Positions 33,411 to 42,318 of a stretch of 64,000 nt of DNA are shown here, piece after piece. Position 1 is the first letter of the stretch. Each line of letters opens with the position of its first letter. The translations under genes and the position numbers were made by a program. Below the pieces are notes generated by a model that was not told where the DNA came from, ran no database searches, and was given only the letters and a program-made list of their open reading frames with translations. Origin of the DNA: JAJZAM01 sp027391075 (GTDB taxonomy: Bacteria > Actinomycetota > Acidimicrobiia > Acidimicrobiales > Palsa-688); the NCBI GenBank assembly GCA_027391075.1, contig DAHYHI010000079.1:62001-126000 (forward strand), written 5' to 3'.

Positions 33411-34850
33411 GTGCAGCGCTGCGCTCTGGGCGAGCTGCGGGTAGGGGATCTGCTCGCCCAAGGTGGGGAGGGCGCTGTCTACCAGCTTCCGCTGCAACCC
33501 CACCTAGTCTTCAAGGCGTACCGTGGGGACACCGACCGGGTGTATCTGGACGGTCTCGTGGCTTGGCCGGACCTGTTGGCGGAGCCGGAAGCCGAAGTGC
33601 TCCGGTCGTCGGCCGCGTGGCCCACGTCGGTGGTAACCGACGACGGTGCCCGTCCGGTCGGGCTGCTCATGCCCAGGGCCCCACGGCGCTTCTCGGTTCG
33701 CCACAGGGACGGCCAGAGGCGCCTCGCTACGCTGAGCTACCTGACCTGTGACCCGGCGCGGCCGGCGAAGGCGTACGGTATCGCCGTGCCGCCGCCGGGC
33801 GACGCCGGGCGTTACGGGCTGGTGCTCGCCCTGGCCAGGCTCCTGGCGGCCTTCGACTCCGTCGAAACTCCCGTGTCGCACGGTGATCTTTCCACTAAGA
33901 ACGTGCTTTGGTCACTGGAGCGCGGCCCGGAGGTGTACGTAATCGACTGCGACTCCGCAGAGGTGTTCCCGTCCCGTGCGGCTCCCGTCGAAGCCGTAGC
34001 GCCACACCCACCTCGCCGGCGGGCTATGACTCCCAACTGGGACGACCCTTCCGTACAGAAAGGTCACAACCCGACCGTGGCGTCCGACCGGTACTCGCTC
34101 GGGCTGATCTTCTTGAGGGTGGTGGGAGCCGCTAACTTCCCCGTGCAAGCCCGCCAGCGTCGGGAGGGCACCCTCAGCGTCGAGGTGCCTGTGCCCGGGG
34201 GGTCGGTGACGAAGCAACTCTTGGACGGCGGGCACCCTCTGTGGGAGCTGTGCGCGAGGGCTCTGAGCGTCGAGGCTGCCGGGTCGCGCCCGACCGCAGC
34301 AGAGTGGGTGGAGCCCCTAGAGGAGGTCACTGCCCTCCTGGGGGGAACCGGGGTCCCATCCAAGCGCCCGCCAACCCAGCCGGCCCCCTCGCCCCAGCCG
34401 GCCCAGCCCGCCCCGCCCCCGCCGGCCCCGCCCACGGACGTACAGGTAACCCCTCGACCCCTTAAGGCGACCAAGCCGACCAGCGCGAACCTGAGCGGTG
34501 GGCGCGGAGCCAGCCCCGCTATGTCGCAGCCCACCGGCAGCGGATCGAGCGCCTGGTCGTACGCCTCCACAGCACTGCCCCCAGCTGCACAAGGTCCCTT
34601 CTCGGCTGCGAGCCGTCCCGGCGGGGGAAGCGACGATCGGAGCCTGCGTTCGCAGGCGAAAGTGTTGTGGGTGGCCTTTTGGCGTTGGTGGGTCAAGGCA
34701 CACCAAGATGCGCTGTTCGCCTTGGCCTCGGGCAGAGGCAAGCGGCGGGCAGCGCTTCGGGTCCTGGCACTGCTCGCCTTGGACGTCGTGCTCGTCGGGG
34801 TCGCCGCTGGGATCGTGGCCCTGGTCGTATCTCCGATAACACGGGGATGA
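33411..34850 (+). CDS. Protein kinase-like membrane protein (kinase of a TerY-P-like triad)
   Basis: A 479-aa protein. An atypical eukaryotic-like kinase domain spans ~1-310: glycine loop QGGEGAVY, VAIK-like Lys in LVFKAYRG, catalytic loop HGDLSTKNVLW (HxD...N) and DCD in place of DFG, so catalytic residues are largely kept. A Pro/Ser-rich linker (~315-415) leads to one C-terminal membrane span (~455-475), giving a tail-anchored topology with the kinase inside. The GTG start lies 3 bp after the VIT1 gene. Its stop overlaps the vWA start by 4 bp (ATGA). Kinase + vWA + PP2C is the TerY-P composition known from tellurite-resistance-type stress systems. Confidence 0.8.
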   Translation: MQRCALGELRVGDLLAQGGEGAVYQLPLQPHLVFKAYRGDTDRVYLDGLVAWPDLLAEPEAEVLRSSAAWPTSVVTDDGARPVGLLMPRAPRRFSVRHRDGQRRLATLSYLTCDPARPAKAYGIAVPPPGDAGRYGLVLALARLLAAFDSVETPVSHGDLSTKNVLWSLERGPEVYVIDCDSAEVFPSRAAPVEAVAPHPPRRRAMTPNWDDPSVQKGHNPTVASDRYSLGLIFLRVVGAANFPVQARQRREGTLSVEVPVPGGSVTKQLLDGGHPLWELCARALSVEAAGSRPTAAEWVEPLEEVTALLGGTGVPSKRPPTQPAPSPQPAQPAPPPPAPPTDVQVTPRPLKATKPTSANLSGGRGASPAMSQPTGSGSSAWSYASTALPPAAQGPFSAASRPGGGSDDRSLRSQAKVLWVAFWRWWVKAHQDALFALASGRGKRRAALRVLALLALDVVLVGVAAGIVALVVSPITRG

Positions 34851-35581
34851 CCGCTACCTTGAAGAAGATGACGGTCGCAGATTCGCCTCTAAGCGCGCAG
34901 GAGCGTTACTCGGTTTTCCCGTTCTACATCTGCATGGACATCTCCGAGTCCATGTCCGGCGAGCCGATCGCGGCGGTGAACAAGCAGCTTCCCATGCTCA
35001 GGACCAGCATCGGCAGCGATCCGGCCGTTGCGGAGGTCATAAGAGTCGGGATCATCACGTTCTCCGACACGGCGACGAGCGTGCTGCCGCTCAGCGACTT
35101 GAGCATGGTCGACGCGATCCCCGAGCTCGTTGCGCGCGGGCGGACCTCTTACGCCGCCATGTTCGACCACGTGTTCAAAGTGATCGAGTCCGACTACCAC
35201 GCGAGTCGTTCGGCAGGGGACCGCTGGTACCGGCCGGCGGTGATCTTGATCTCCGATGGCCGTCCGACCGACGAGAGCGAACGGTGGCGGTCCGCTCTGT
35301 CGAGGCTCACCGATCCGTCATGGAAGCGCCGTCCGAACATACTTGCTTTCGGTTTCGGTGACGCCGACCCGGCGGTCCTGTCAGCCGTCACGTCGGCCAA
35401 GGCCAACAGGGCCTTCGTGGCAGCCGAAGGGGCAGACCCTGCCACTGTGATACCTGAGCTGCTGGCCGGCCTCGTCCAGTCGATCGTGAGCTCGTCCGCC
35501 AGCGTGTACGACGGCCAAGCGCTTCTCGAGGCGCCACAGCTCACCTCGATGCGCGCTATTCCCGTCGACGAGCTCGACTGA
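34847..35581 (+). CDS. von Willebrand factor A (TerY-like) protein
   Basis: A 244-aa soluble vWA domain with an intact metal-ion-dependent adhesion site: DISES near residue 29, Thr in RGRTSY, and LISDGRPTD. TerY-type vWA proteins act as metal-dependent scaffolds with a kinase and a PP2C phosphatase. The ATG overlaps the kinase stop by 4 bp, so translation is coupled and stoichiometric production is likely. The open frame upstream to 34667 runs inside the kinase gene and is not used. Confidence 0.85.
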   Translation: MTATLKKMTVADSPLSAQERYSVFPFYICMDISESMSGEPIAAVNKQLPMLRTSIGSDPAVAEVIRVGIITFSDTATSVLPLSDLSMVDAIPELVARGRTSYAAMFDHVFKVIESDYHASRSAGDRWYRPAVILISDGRPTDESERWRSALSRLTDPSWKRRPNILAFGFGDADPAVLSAVTSAKANRAFVAAEGADPATVIPELLAGLVQSIVSSSASVYDGQALLEAPQLTSMRAIPVDELD

Positions 35582-35601
35582 CCAGGACGACTGAAACTTC
35601 G

Positions 35602-36450
35602 TTGCAGCGTCCAGTCCTGGGACTGCCCTCTCCGGCGTCGAGCACCGAGCCTGTCCTGGCTTCCTACGGGGACGCTTCGGTGGCAGGCATCCGGGCTGAG
35701 GGGGCCAGCACCACTTGGCTCGCCGTGCGAGCGGCGAGCGTCGTCGGGTCCCGCCACCGCCTGGCCGGTGAGCCAAGCGACGACTTCTTCGCCTGGTCCC
35801 AAGGAGACGGCTGGACGGCTCTAGCCGTCGCCGACGGCCTCGGCGCTATCCCCGGGTCAGCGGGAGCGGCGGCCCGAACGTGCAGCGCAGCCGTCTTAGC
35901 GGCGTCTTCGTGCGACCTGGACGGTCCGGGCTTAGACGCTCCAGGCCTGGCATCTGCGGCGAGGCTGTGCATGCAAGCCGCGGAGAGCGCCGCTCGAGGT
36001 GGGGGAGCGACGACACTGGTTTTAGCGCTGGTGGCAGCGGGGGGAGCGGTGTGCCTGGCCCGCGTCGGTGACAGCACAGCCTTCGTGGTCGACGCACAAT
36101 CCACCCGGGAGCTTTTCCCTGCCCGCGAGGACGGAACGGTCGGAACGGCCACGGCCGCCTTGCCCCTCGGCGAGGATCGCGCTTGCGGGCTCGGGGCCGA
36201 CGCCGCAAGCGCTGATGGGGAGGTTTGGGAGACCGCATCGTTGCAGCTACAGCCGGAAGCGGTGTTAGTGCTAGCCACCGACGGGGTGGCGGACCCGTGG
36301 CGCGACGGGCCCCAGACTGTCGACCCGGCTCTGCGGGCCGCTATCAGCGGCCGGCCGTCACCCCTAGACCTCGCCGCGGTCGTCGACTTCTCCAGGCAGG
36401 GCTGCCACGACGACCGCACCGTGCTGTGCGCCTGGCTGAGACCCGGCTAG
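35602..36450 (+). CDS. PP2C-type Ser/Thr phosphatase
   Basis: A 282-aa PPM-family phosphatase. Metal-binding Asp residues occur in WTALAVADGLG (motif DGxG), in ARVGDSTAFV, in VLATDGVADP and in CHDDRTVLCAW. It would reverse phosphorylation by the neighbouring kinase. The only reasonable start is TTG at 35602, 20 bp after the vWA stop; a start further inside is possible since ~35 N-terminal residues are outside the core fold. Confidence 0.82.
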   Translation: MQRPVLGLPSPASSTEPVLASYGDASVAGIRAEGASTTWLAVRAASVVGSRHRLAGEPSDDFFAWSQGDGWTALAVADGLGAIPGSAGAAARTCSAAVLAASSCDLDGPGLDAPGLASAARLCMQAAESAARGGGATTLVLALVAAGGAVCLARVGDSTAFVVDAQSTRELFPAREDGTVGTATAALPLGEDRACGLGADAASADGEVWETASLQLQPEAVLVLATDGVADPWRDGPQTVDPALRAAISGRPSPLDLAAVVDFSRQGCHDDRTVLCAWLRPG

Positions 36451-36461
36451 GTTGGGACAAA

Positions 36462-38024
36462 GTGCGCATCGCAGCCTTCGACCTCGGAAGCAACTCATTT
36501 CACCTCTTGGTGGCCGACGCCCACCCCGACGGGTCGTTCGAGGCCATAGCCACCGACAAGGAGATGCTCCGCCTCGGCAGCGCTGTTGCCTCCACAGGCC
36601 GCATCGGCGTCGACCTGGCCACGGCCGGCGTAGAGGTCGTGAAACGGTTCGCGGCGCTGGCCGAGTCGAACCGGGCCGAGGAGATGGTGGTATGCGCCAC
36701 GTCGGCTTTCCGGGAGGCGTCCGACTCGCTGCTGGTCGTCGAGCGGATCGAGTCTGAGTGCAAGGTGAAAGTGCGGGTCATAAGCGGACGGGAGGAGGCG
36801 AGGCTCATCTTCGAAGCCGTGAGGGCGAGCGTCGTTATCGACCCGTCACCCGCCCTCGCTATGGACCTCGGGGGTGGCAGCTTGGAGCTGATGGTCGGGG
36901 ACGGCCGCCGGCTCGCCTGGGCGGCGAGCCTGAAACTCGGGGTGGCCCGCCTCACCGCCGAGCACGTGCGGTCCGACCCTCCAAGCGGCGACGACGTCAG
37001 GCGGGTTTCCGACGCCGTGGGGCGCGCCCTGGGCCGAGTTGCCGGCCAGATTGCACCGCTGGAGCCGAAGACGGCGATCTTTTCCAGCGGAACTCTCGAA
37101 ACCCTCGTCGGCCTAGCTGCCCAGCGCAGGGACGGGCGTTACCCGACCAGCCTGAACCAGCTGTCGGTAAGCGCAGCCGACCTGCGTAAGCTTCGCGACG
37201 ACCTGGTGTCCATGACAGCGGAGGAGCGCGCCTCGCTGCCCGGCGTCGACGCGAGGCGGGCCGACCTCCTACCCGCCGGGGCGATCCTCGCGTCCCGGGC
37301 GCTGGCCGAGTTCGCCATCGAAGAGGTGATCGGCTGCGAATGGGCCCTGCGGGAGGGGATGATCCTCGACGCGATCGGACGGCACAGCCGCAGCGACTGG
37401 GACCCGGACCCGCAAGCCATGCGACGCGAGTCGGTGACCAACCTGGCGCGCCGTTACGGGTGGAACGAGGCTCATTCGTGCAAAGTTGCCCGCTTGGCCG
37501 TAGAGCTTTTCGACGGGACCAGGCCCCTCCACGGCCTCGACCGCACCGAAAGGGAGCTTCTCGAGTACGGGGCGTTGCTCCACGACGTCGGCGAGCACGT
37601 CTCCAACGACCGCCACGAGCAGCACAGCGCCTACCTGATAGCCAACGGGAAGTTGCGAGGGTTCCGCCCCGGGGAAGTGGACATCCTCGCTTGCCTCGGC
37701 AGGTTCCACAAGCGGGGATCGCCGAAGGCGTCCTTCGAAGCCTTCGGGCGTCTCTCCGCCTCCGAGCGTCGCCGTGTCAGTCAGATGGTCGCCCTGCTGC
37801 AGGTCGCGGACGGGCTGGACAGAAGCCACGGCGGTCCCGTCCGGGCTTTGTCGGTGATCGTCGAGGACCGCAAGGTCGTAGTGTCTGTCGACGCCGACGA
37901 CGACATCAGCTTGGAGCTGTGGGGTCTGCGCAGGAAGCGGGATCTCTTCGAAAAGGTGTTCGCGCGTGAGCTTGAAGTGATCGACCCGCGAGCGATCTCC
38001 GCCGACGGCCGCCGTGCCGGGTAA
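36462..38024 (+). CDS. Ppx/GppA-family phosphatase with HD-type C-terminal domain
   Basis: A 520-aa exopolyphosphatase / guanosine pentaphosphate phosphatase family member. N-terminal ASKHA fold: RIAAFDLGSNSFHLL, CATSAFREA, SGREEARLIF, AMDLGGGSLELMVG, SSGTLETL. The C-terminal half carries an HD-like domain (YGALLHDVGEHVSNDRH ... HSAYLI). It removes terminal phosphate from polyP or pppGpp. Start GTG 36462 is supported by TAGGTT 8 nt upstream (36448-36453), an internal promoter overlapping the PP2C stop; the gap to PP2C is 11 bp. Placement in the kinase operon ties polyP/ppGpp status to that signalling module (inference). Confidence 0.9.
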   Translation: MRIAAFDLGSNSFHLLVADAHPDGSFEAIATDKEMLRLGSAVASTGRIGVDLATAGVEVVKRFAALAESNRAEEMVVCATSAFREASDSLLVVERIESECKVKVRVISGREEARLIFEAVRASVVIDPSPALAMDLGGGSLELMVGDGRRLAWAASLKLGVARLTAEHVRSDPPSGDDVRRVSDAVGRALGRVAGQIAPLEPKTAIFSSGTLETLVGLAAQRRDGRYPTSLNQLSVSAADLRKLRDDLVSMTAEERASLPGVDARRADLLPAGAILASRALAEFAIEEVIGCEWALREGMILDAIGRHSRSDWDPDPQAMRRESVTNLARRYGWNEAHSCKVARLAVELFDGTRPLHGLDRTERELLEYGALLHDVGEHVSNDRHEQHSAYLIANGKLRGFRPGEVDILACLGRFHKRGSPKASFEAFGRLSASERRRVSQMVALLQVADGLDRSHGGPVRALSVIVEDRKVVVSVDADDDISLELWGLRRKRDLFEKVFARELEVIDPRAISADGRRAG

Positions 38025-38033
38025 CCGCCGGGT

Positions 38034-39257
38034 CTAGTTGCGGGGAACTTTGGACCAGGGGACGCCCTTGTCGACGCGCACATCTCCGGGCAGGCCGAGC
38101 ACCCGCTCGCCGAGGATGTTGCGCATGACCTCCGACGTGCCGCCTTCTATCGAGTTCGCCCTGGAGCGCAGGAACATTCTCGTCGCCGACCCGTTCCCGC
38201 CGGCGCCGTCGGGTCTGCGCATCTCGTAGCTGTCGTAGAGCATTCCCCGGGCGCCGAGAAGGTCGACGCAGAACTCGTAGATGCTCTTGTTGATCTCGGC
38301 GTAGGCGAGCTTGCCGGTCGACCCTTCGGGGCCCGGGGTGCCAAGCGCCGAGGCGGCGGCGGCTCTCATGTTGGTTAGCCGGAGCACTTCGGCTTGGATC
38401 CAAAGCGACATCAGACGGTCGCGCTTGGCTGGGGTGCGCTCTGCTGCGGGCAAGGAGGACCAGATGCCCACCGCCGTGGAGATGGGACCGGAACCTCGGG
38501 GGGCTATGGACCCCCCGATGGAGACGCGCTCGTTCATCAGCGTGACGATCGCTCCGCGCCAGCCCTCGCCGACAGGGCCGAGCCTTTCGGAATCGGGGAC
38601 TCTTACACCGCTGAAGAACACTTCGTTGAACTCGGCGTCGCCGGTCATCTGGCGCAGCGGTCGGACTTCCACTCCGGGAGCGTGCATGTCAACCACGAAG
38701 TAGGTGAGCCCGTTGTGCTTCTCAGCCTCCGGGTCGGTTCTGGCGAGGACCATCCCGTAACGAGAGGTGTGCGCGAGCGTGGTCCATACCTTCTGTCCGT
38801 CGAGGATCCACTCGTCGCCGTCTCTGGTCGCCTTGGTGGCGAGACTCGCCACGTCCGAGCCCGCCCCGGGCTCGGAGAACAGCTGGCACCAGATGTCCTC
38901 GCAGGTAAACAGCGGCCTAAGGTAGCGTCGCTTCTGCTCCTCGGTGCCGAGCGCGAGGATGGTCGGGGCGGCCATTCCGTAACCGATGGCGTTTCGGGCT
39001 ACCAGGTTCGGGGCTCCTGCCTTTTGGAGTCGAGCGGAGATAACAGGCGCTAGTTTGCGTGAAAGGCCGAGCCCTCCGTAGCCGACCGGGAAGTGCACGA
39101 AGGCCAATCCGGCGTCGAACTGGGCGCCGAGGAACTCCACTTCGCTGCATCGCGACGGAGGCTTCGACGCGACCAGCTCGTCGACAAGCCGCTCGACGTG
39201 TGCTTCGTCGCTCTCGGGGAGTGTCGCTGTGTCGGTTGCTTCGCTTACGGAGACCAT
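38034..39257 (-). CDS. Acyl-CoA dehydrogenase
   Basis: A 407-aa FAD-dependent acyl-CoA dehydrogenase. Visible: FPVGYGGLGLS in the N-terminal helical domain, LFSEPGAGSDVASLATKA (FAD/substrate beta domain), DGQKVWTTLAHTSRYG, and the C-terminal helical domain ending NSIEGGTSEVMRNILGERVLGLP. ATG 39257 fits a TATCGT box 6 nt upstream on the minus strand (39269-39264). It converges with ppx/gppA with 9 bp between stops and is divergent from the PBP gene. Confidence 0.92.
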   Translation of the reverse strand: MVSVSEATDTATLPESDEAHVERLVDELVASKPPSRCSEVEFLGAQFDAGLAFVHFPVGYGGLGLSRKLAPVISARLQKAGAPNLVARNAIGYGMAAPTILALGTEEQKRRYLRPLFTCEDIWCQLFSEPGAGSDVASLATKATRDGDEWILDGQKVWTTLAHTSRYGMVLARTDPEAEKHNGLTYFVVDMHAPGVEVRPLRQMTGDAEFNEVFFSGVRVPDSERLGPVGEGWRGAIVTLMNERVSIGGSIAPRGSGPISTAVGIWSSLPAAERTPAKRDRLMSLWIQAEVLRLTNMRAAAASALGTPGPEGSTGKLAYAEINKSIYEFCVDLLGARGMLYDSYEMRRPDGAGGNGSATRMFLRSRANSIEGGTSEVMRNILGERVLGLPGDVRVDKGVPWSKVPRN

Positions 39258-39351
39258 GCTCTTACGATATCCGTTGAAGCGGCTCAACGCCGGGGTGGCG
39301 CCAAGCCGGGTGCTGCACAACTGGGTGCGTGCAACGGTAGCGTGTGGTGGA

Positions 39352-39387
39352 ATGATGAGCGAGAGTTCGGGCCCTTGTCCGCGTTGA
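39352..39387 (+). CDS. Putative 11-codon leader ORF coupled to the PBP gene
   Basis: ATG-ATG-AGC-GAG... frame of 11 codons; its first ATG is 8 nt after TAGCGT (39338-39343) and its TGA overlaps the TTG start of the PBP gene as TTGA. Predicted to be translated from a leaderless message and to hand ribosomes to the downstream gene. Confidence 0.4.
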   Translation: MMSESSGPCPR

Positions 39388-41522
39388 AGCGGCTTGTCAG
39401 GTTAATAGCGTTGGTTTCGGGCGCAGCTGTGCTGGTAGCGGGGACCGTCGTAGCAGTCGGGGCGGTCGCGTCTCGCGCCTACCACGGTAGCGCCATCGCC
39501 CAGGAGATCCCGCTCCCCCCTCTGACAAGCCAGTTCCAGCTGGCGACGACGATCTACGCGGCTGACCACAAGACAGTCCTGGCGGTGCTTCGAGGCCCTG
39601 AGCTGCGTGAGCCGGTAGCGCTGTCCCAGGTGTCGAAGGTGATGGTGACGGCGGTGCTCGATACCGAAGACCACGGCTTCTACGTCCACGGAGGTTTCGA
39701 CCTGCGCTCTATAGCCCGTGCTGCTGTCCACGACGCCTCCGGGAGCGGACTTCAAGGTGGGTCGACCATCGCCCAGCAGCTTGTAAAGCAGGTGTTCCTC
39801 ACGCCGTCGCAGACGCTGAGCCGAAAGGTCCGCGAGGTCGTCCTCGCCGACCGGCTCGAACGTGAGTACAGCCGCAACACCATCTTGGAGACCTACTTGA
39901 ACACCATCTACCTGGGCAACGGCGCCTACGGTGTGCAAGCCGCGGCGCAGACGTACTTCTCCGAGCCGGCGAGCGCTCTCAACCTGGCCCAGGCTGCGCT
40001 ACTCGCCGGAATGATCCAAGACCCCAACGGTTACGATCCGATCCTGAACCCTGCAGCGGCGAGGATAAGGCGCAGCCAGGTGCTCTCGCGCATGGTGTAC
40101 TACAAGGACATCACCCCGGCCCAGGCGGCCACTGCGAACCAGGTGCCGCTGCCGGGGGCCAGTCCCCCGCCGCCTAGCCTGACCGGCACCAACAACTACT
40201 ACGTCCTGCAGGTGAAGAACGAGCTTCTCGGCCCGGGTAGCCCTCTCGGCTCGACGTACGCGGAGCGTTACGCTGCCCTGTTCGAGGGTGGTCTCAAGGT
40301 CTACACGAACATGGACCCGACCGCCGAGGCGGCAGCGGAGTCCTCCCTCGCCGCGAACACGCCCGCCAACAGCGTCGGCTACGAGGAGGGCCTCGTGTCG
40401 ATCAACCCGTCGAACGGGGCCGTGGAAGCTCTGGTCGGGGGGAGCGGAGCGGCGGCGTCGCAGTTCGACGTGATGACCCAAGCTCAACGCCAGCCCGGGT
40501 CGGGCTTCAAGCTCTTCACGCTTCTGGCTGCGTTGGAGCAGGGCTACTCCGTCTACGACACCGTCGACAGCCAAAGCCCGTGCTACATCTCGTTCCCGGG
40601 TAACAACAGCCTTCTGACCAAGCCGATCAACAACGACTCAGGCCCGGGCGGTGGTGTCATCTCCGTTGTCGACGCTACGGCGAACTCGGTTAACTGCGCC
40701 TACATGCGTCTGGCGAGACAGATCGGGCTGCCCAACGTGGTCTCGATGGCCCAACAGATGGGGGTGAGCGAGGTCACCGCCGCCGACGCGTTCATCCCGT
40801 CGATGGTCATCGGGTCTATAGCGGTCCATCCGATCGAGATGGCAGACGCCTACGCCACGCTCGCCGACAACGGGGTCTACCACGCACCGTCTTTCATCTC
40901 GAGCATCGTCGACCGCACCGGCGCCGTCATCTACCAAGGTGACCAGCCGGGCAAGCGGATATTCTCAAGCCAGATAGCCGCCGAAGCCGACGTGGCGTTC
41001 CAGGCGGTCGTCCAGTACGGGACAGGGACCGCCGCGGCCCTGGGGAACCGTCCCGTCGCCGGCAAGACAGGAACGACCTCCAACAACGTCGACGCGTGGT
41101 TCAACGGTTTCACCCCGCAGCTGGCGACCACCGTGTGGATGGGGGCTCTCAAGGGGGAGATACCCATCGTCATCAACGGGCTTACCGTCTACGGTGCGAA
41201 CTACCCGGCGAGCAGCTGGCACGACTACAGCGCCGCTGTGCTGGCCAACCAGCCGGTGCTGGACTTCCCGACGCCTGACGGTGCCTTGGTCCCGCCCTCT
41301 AAGTACGTGACTTCGCCGGCCCTCGTCGCCGCCGACGTCCAGGACCACAACTTCGTCGCTCCGCCCGCCCCGCCGCCCACCACCGCCCCGGCGACGACCA
41401 CGCCGAGCCCTTCGACGCCGCCCGGATCGACGCCGCCCGCCTCGACTCCAACGCCTCCAGCTTCGACACCGCCCGCCTCGACCGCACCGTCGGGCGGCGC
41501 CGGCCAGCAGCCGGCCACATAG
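39384..41522 (+). CDS. Class A penicillin-binding protein (transglycosylase/transpeptidase)
   Basis: A 712-aa bifunctional peptidoglycan synthase. A short cytoplasmic segment and one membrane anchor (VRLIALVSGAAVLVAGTVV), then GT51 glycosyltransferase (VLDTEDHGFYVHGG, GGSTIAQQLVKQVFL, TILETYLNTIYLGNGAYGVQ), then the transpeptidase domain with SxxK (RQPGSGFKLF), SxN (TANSVNCAYMR) and KTG (AGKTGTTSNNVDAWFNGF), and a Pro/Thr-rich tail of ~70 residues. TTG 39384 was chosen as start because of the leader-frame overlap (TTGA); GTG 39342 in frame is the alternative. Confidence 0.9.
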   Translation: MKRLVRLIALVSGAAVLVAGTVVAVGAVASRAYHGSAIAQEIPLPPLTSQFQLATTIYAADHKTVLAVLRGPELREPVALSQVSKVMVTAVLDTEDHGFYVHGGFDLRSIARAAVHDASGSGLQGGSTIAQQLVKQVFLTPSQTLSRKVREVVLADRLEREYSRNTILETYLNTIYLGNGAYGVQAAAQTYFSEPASALNLAQAALLAGMIQDPNGYDPILNPAAARIRRSQVLSRMVYYKDITPAQAATANQVPLPGASPPPPSLTGTNNYYVLQVKNELLGPGSPLGSTYAERYAALFEGGLKVYTNMDPTAEAAAESSLAANTPANSVGYEEGLVSINPSNGAVEALVGGSGAAASQFDVMTQAQRQPGSGFKLFTLLAALEQGYSVYDTVDSQSPCYISFPGNNSLLTKPINNDSGPGGGVISVVDATANSVNCAYMRLARQIGLPNVVSMAQQMGVSEVTAADAFIPSMVIGSIAVHPIEMADAYATLADNGVYHAPSFISSIVDRTGAVIYQGDQPGKRIFSSQIAAEADVAFQAVVQYGTGTAAALGNRPVAGKTGTTSNNVDAWFNGFTPQLATTVWMGALKGEIPIVINGLTVYGANYPASSWHDYSAAVLANQPVLDFPTPDGALVPPSKYVTSPALVAADVQDHNFVAPPAPPPTTAPATTTPSPSTPPGSTPPASTPTPPASTPPASTAPSGGAGQQPAT

Positions 41523-41564
41523 GCCTGTGCCGTCGGCCCAACCAGCCAACCTGAGAGGATCCCG

Positions 41565-42308
41565 GTGACACCAGCGGTGGCGCAACTTCTCCACATCCAA
41601 GACCTGGACAGCTCGATCGACGCCTTGGTGCACAGGCGGGAGCATCTCCCCGAACGGGCCGCTGTCGTCGAGCTGTCCAGGCAGCTCGACGCGCTGGGCC
41701 GCCAAGCCGCAGAGCGCGCAAGCGAACTGCACGCCCTCGAGGGGCGGCGCTCGAAGATGGAAGCCGAGCTGTCGGCCGTCGACGAGCGGCGCAGGACCGT
41801 CGAGGGGCGCCTCTATGCAGCCCAGACAACCTCGACACGTGACCTGGCGGCTATGCAGGCCGAGACTGAGGCGCTGGCGTCTAAGGCGTCAGGCCTCGAA
41901 GACGAGATCCTCGGCCTTCTAGACGCGTCGGACGTCGCGTCGGGGGCGCTCGACGGTCTCCACGCCGCAGTCGAGCCGGTCAGAAGCTCGCTGAGCGCAG
42001 CGCGGGCGGAACTAGCCCGGGCCGAGGAGGAGATCGATGCCGAGCTGCTCGCACGGCGCGACGAGCGCAAGGCGGCCGCTGGCGACGTGCCTGCGGTGCT
42101 GCTCGGACGCTACGAGGCTCTGAGAGGTCGCCTCGGCGGGGTTGCGGTCGCACGGGTGGTGGCCAGGCGCTGCAGCGGATGCCACCTCACGCTGTCGGCG
42201 ATGGAGCTCGAAAGGGTGCGTCACGCCGGCGACGAGCTCGAAACTTGCGAGCAGTGCTCCCGGATCCTCGTGGTCGAGCCGCCCGGCCAGGTCCCGTCCC
42301 CACAGTAG
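41565..42308 (+). CDS. Coiled-coil protein with C4 zinc ribbon (CT398/CdsZ-like)
   Basis: A 247-aa protein: an antiparallel coiled coil (~5-180, heptad-rich Leu/Ala/Glu) and a C-terminal zinc ribbon with CSGC and CEQC pairs. Homologues (chlamydial CT398/CdsZ, mycobacterial Rv2229c) are conserved but of unsettled function, and in mycobacteria adjoin a gene with a histidine-phosphatase domain, as here. GTG start 42 bp after the PBP gene; 10 bp to the phosphatase gene. Confidence 0.85.
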   Translation: MTPAVAQLLHIQDLDSSIDALVHRREHLPERAAVVELSRQLDALGRQAAERASELHALEGRRSKMEAELSAVDERRRTVEGRLYAAQTTSTRDLAAMQAETEALASKASGLEDEILGLLDASDVASGALDGLHAAVEPVRSSLSAARAELARAEEEIDAELLARRDERKAAAGDVPAVLLGRYEALRGRLGGVAVARVVARRCSGCHLTLSAMELERVRHAGDELETCEQCSRILVVEPPGQVPSPQ

Positions 42309-42318
42309 GGTAGCGGCC

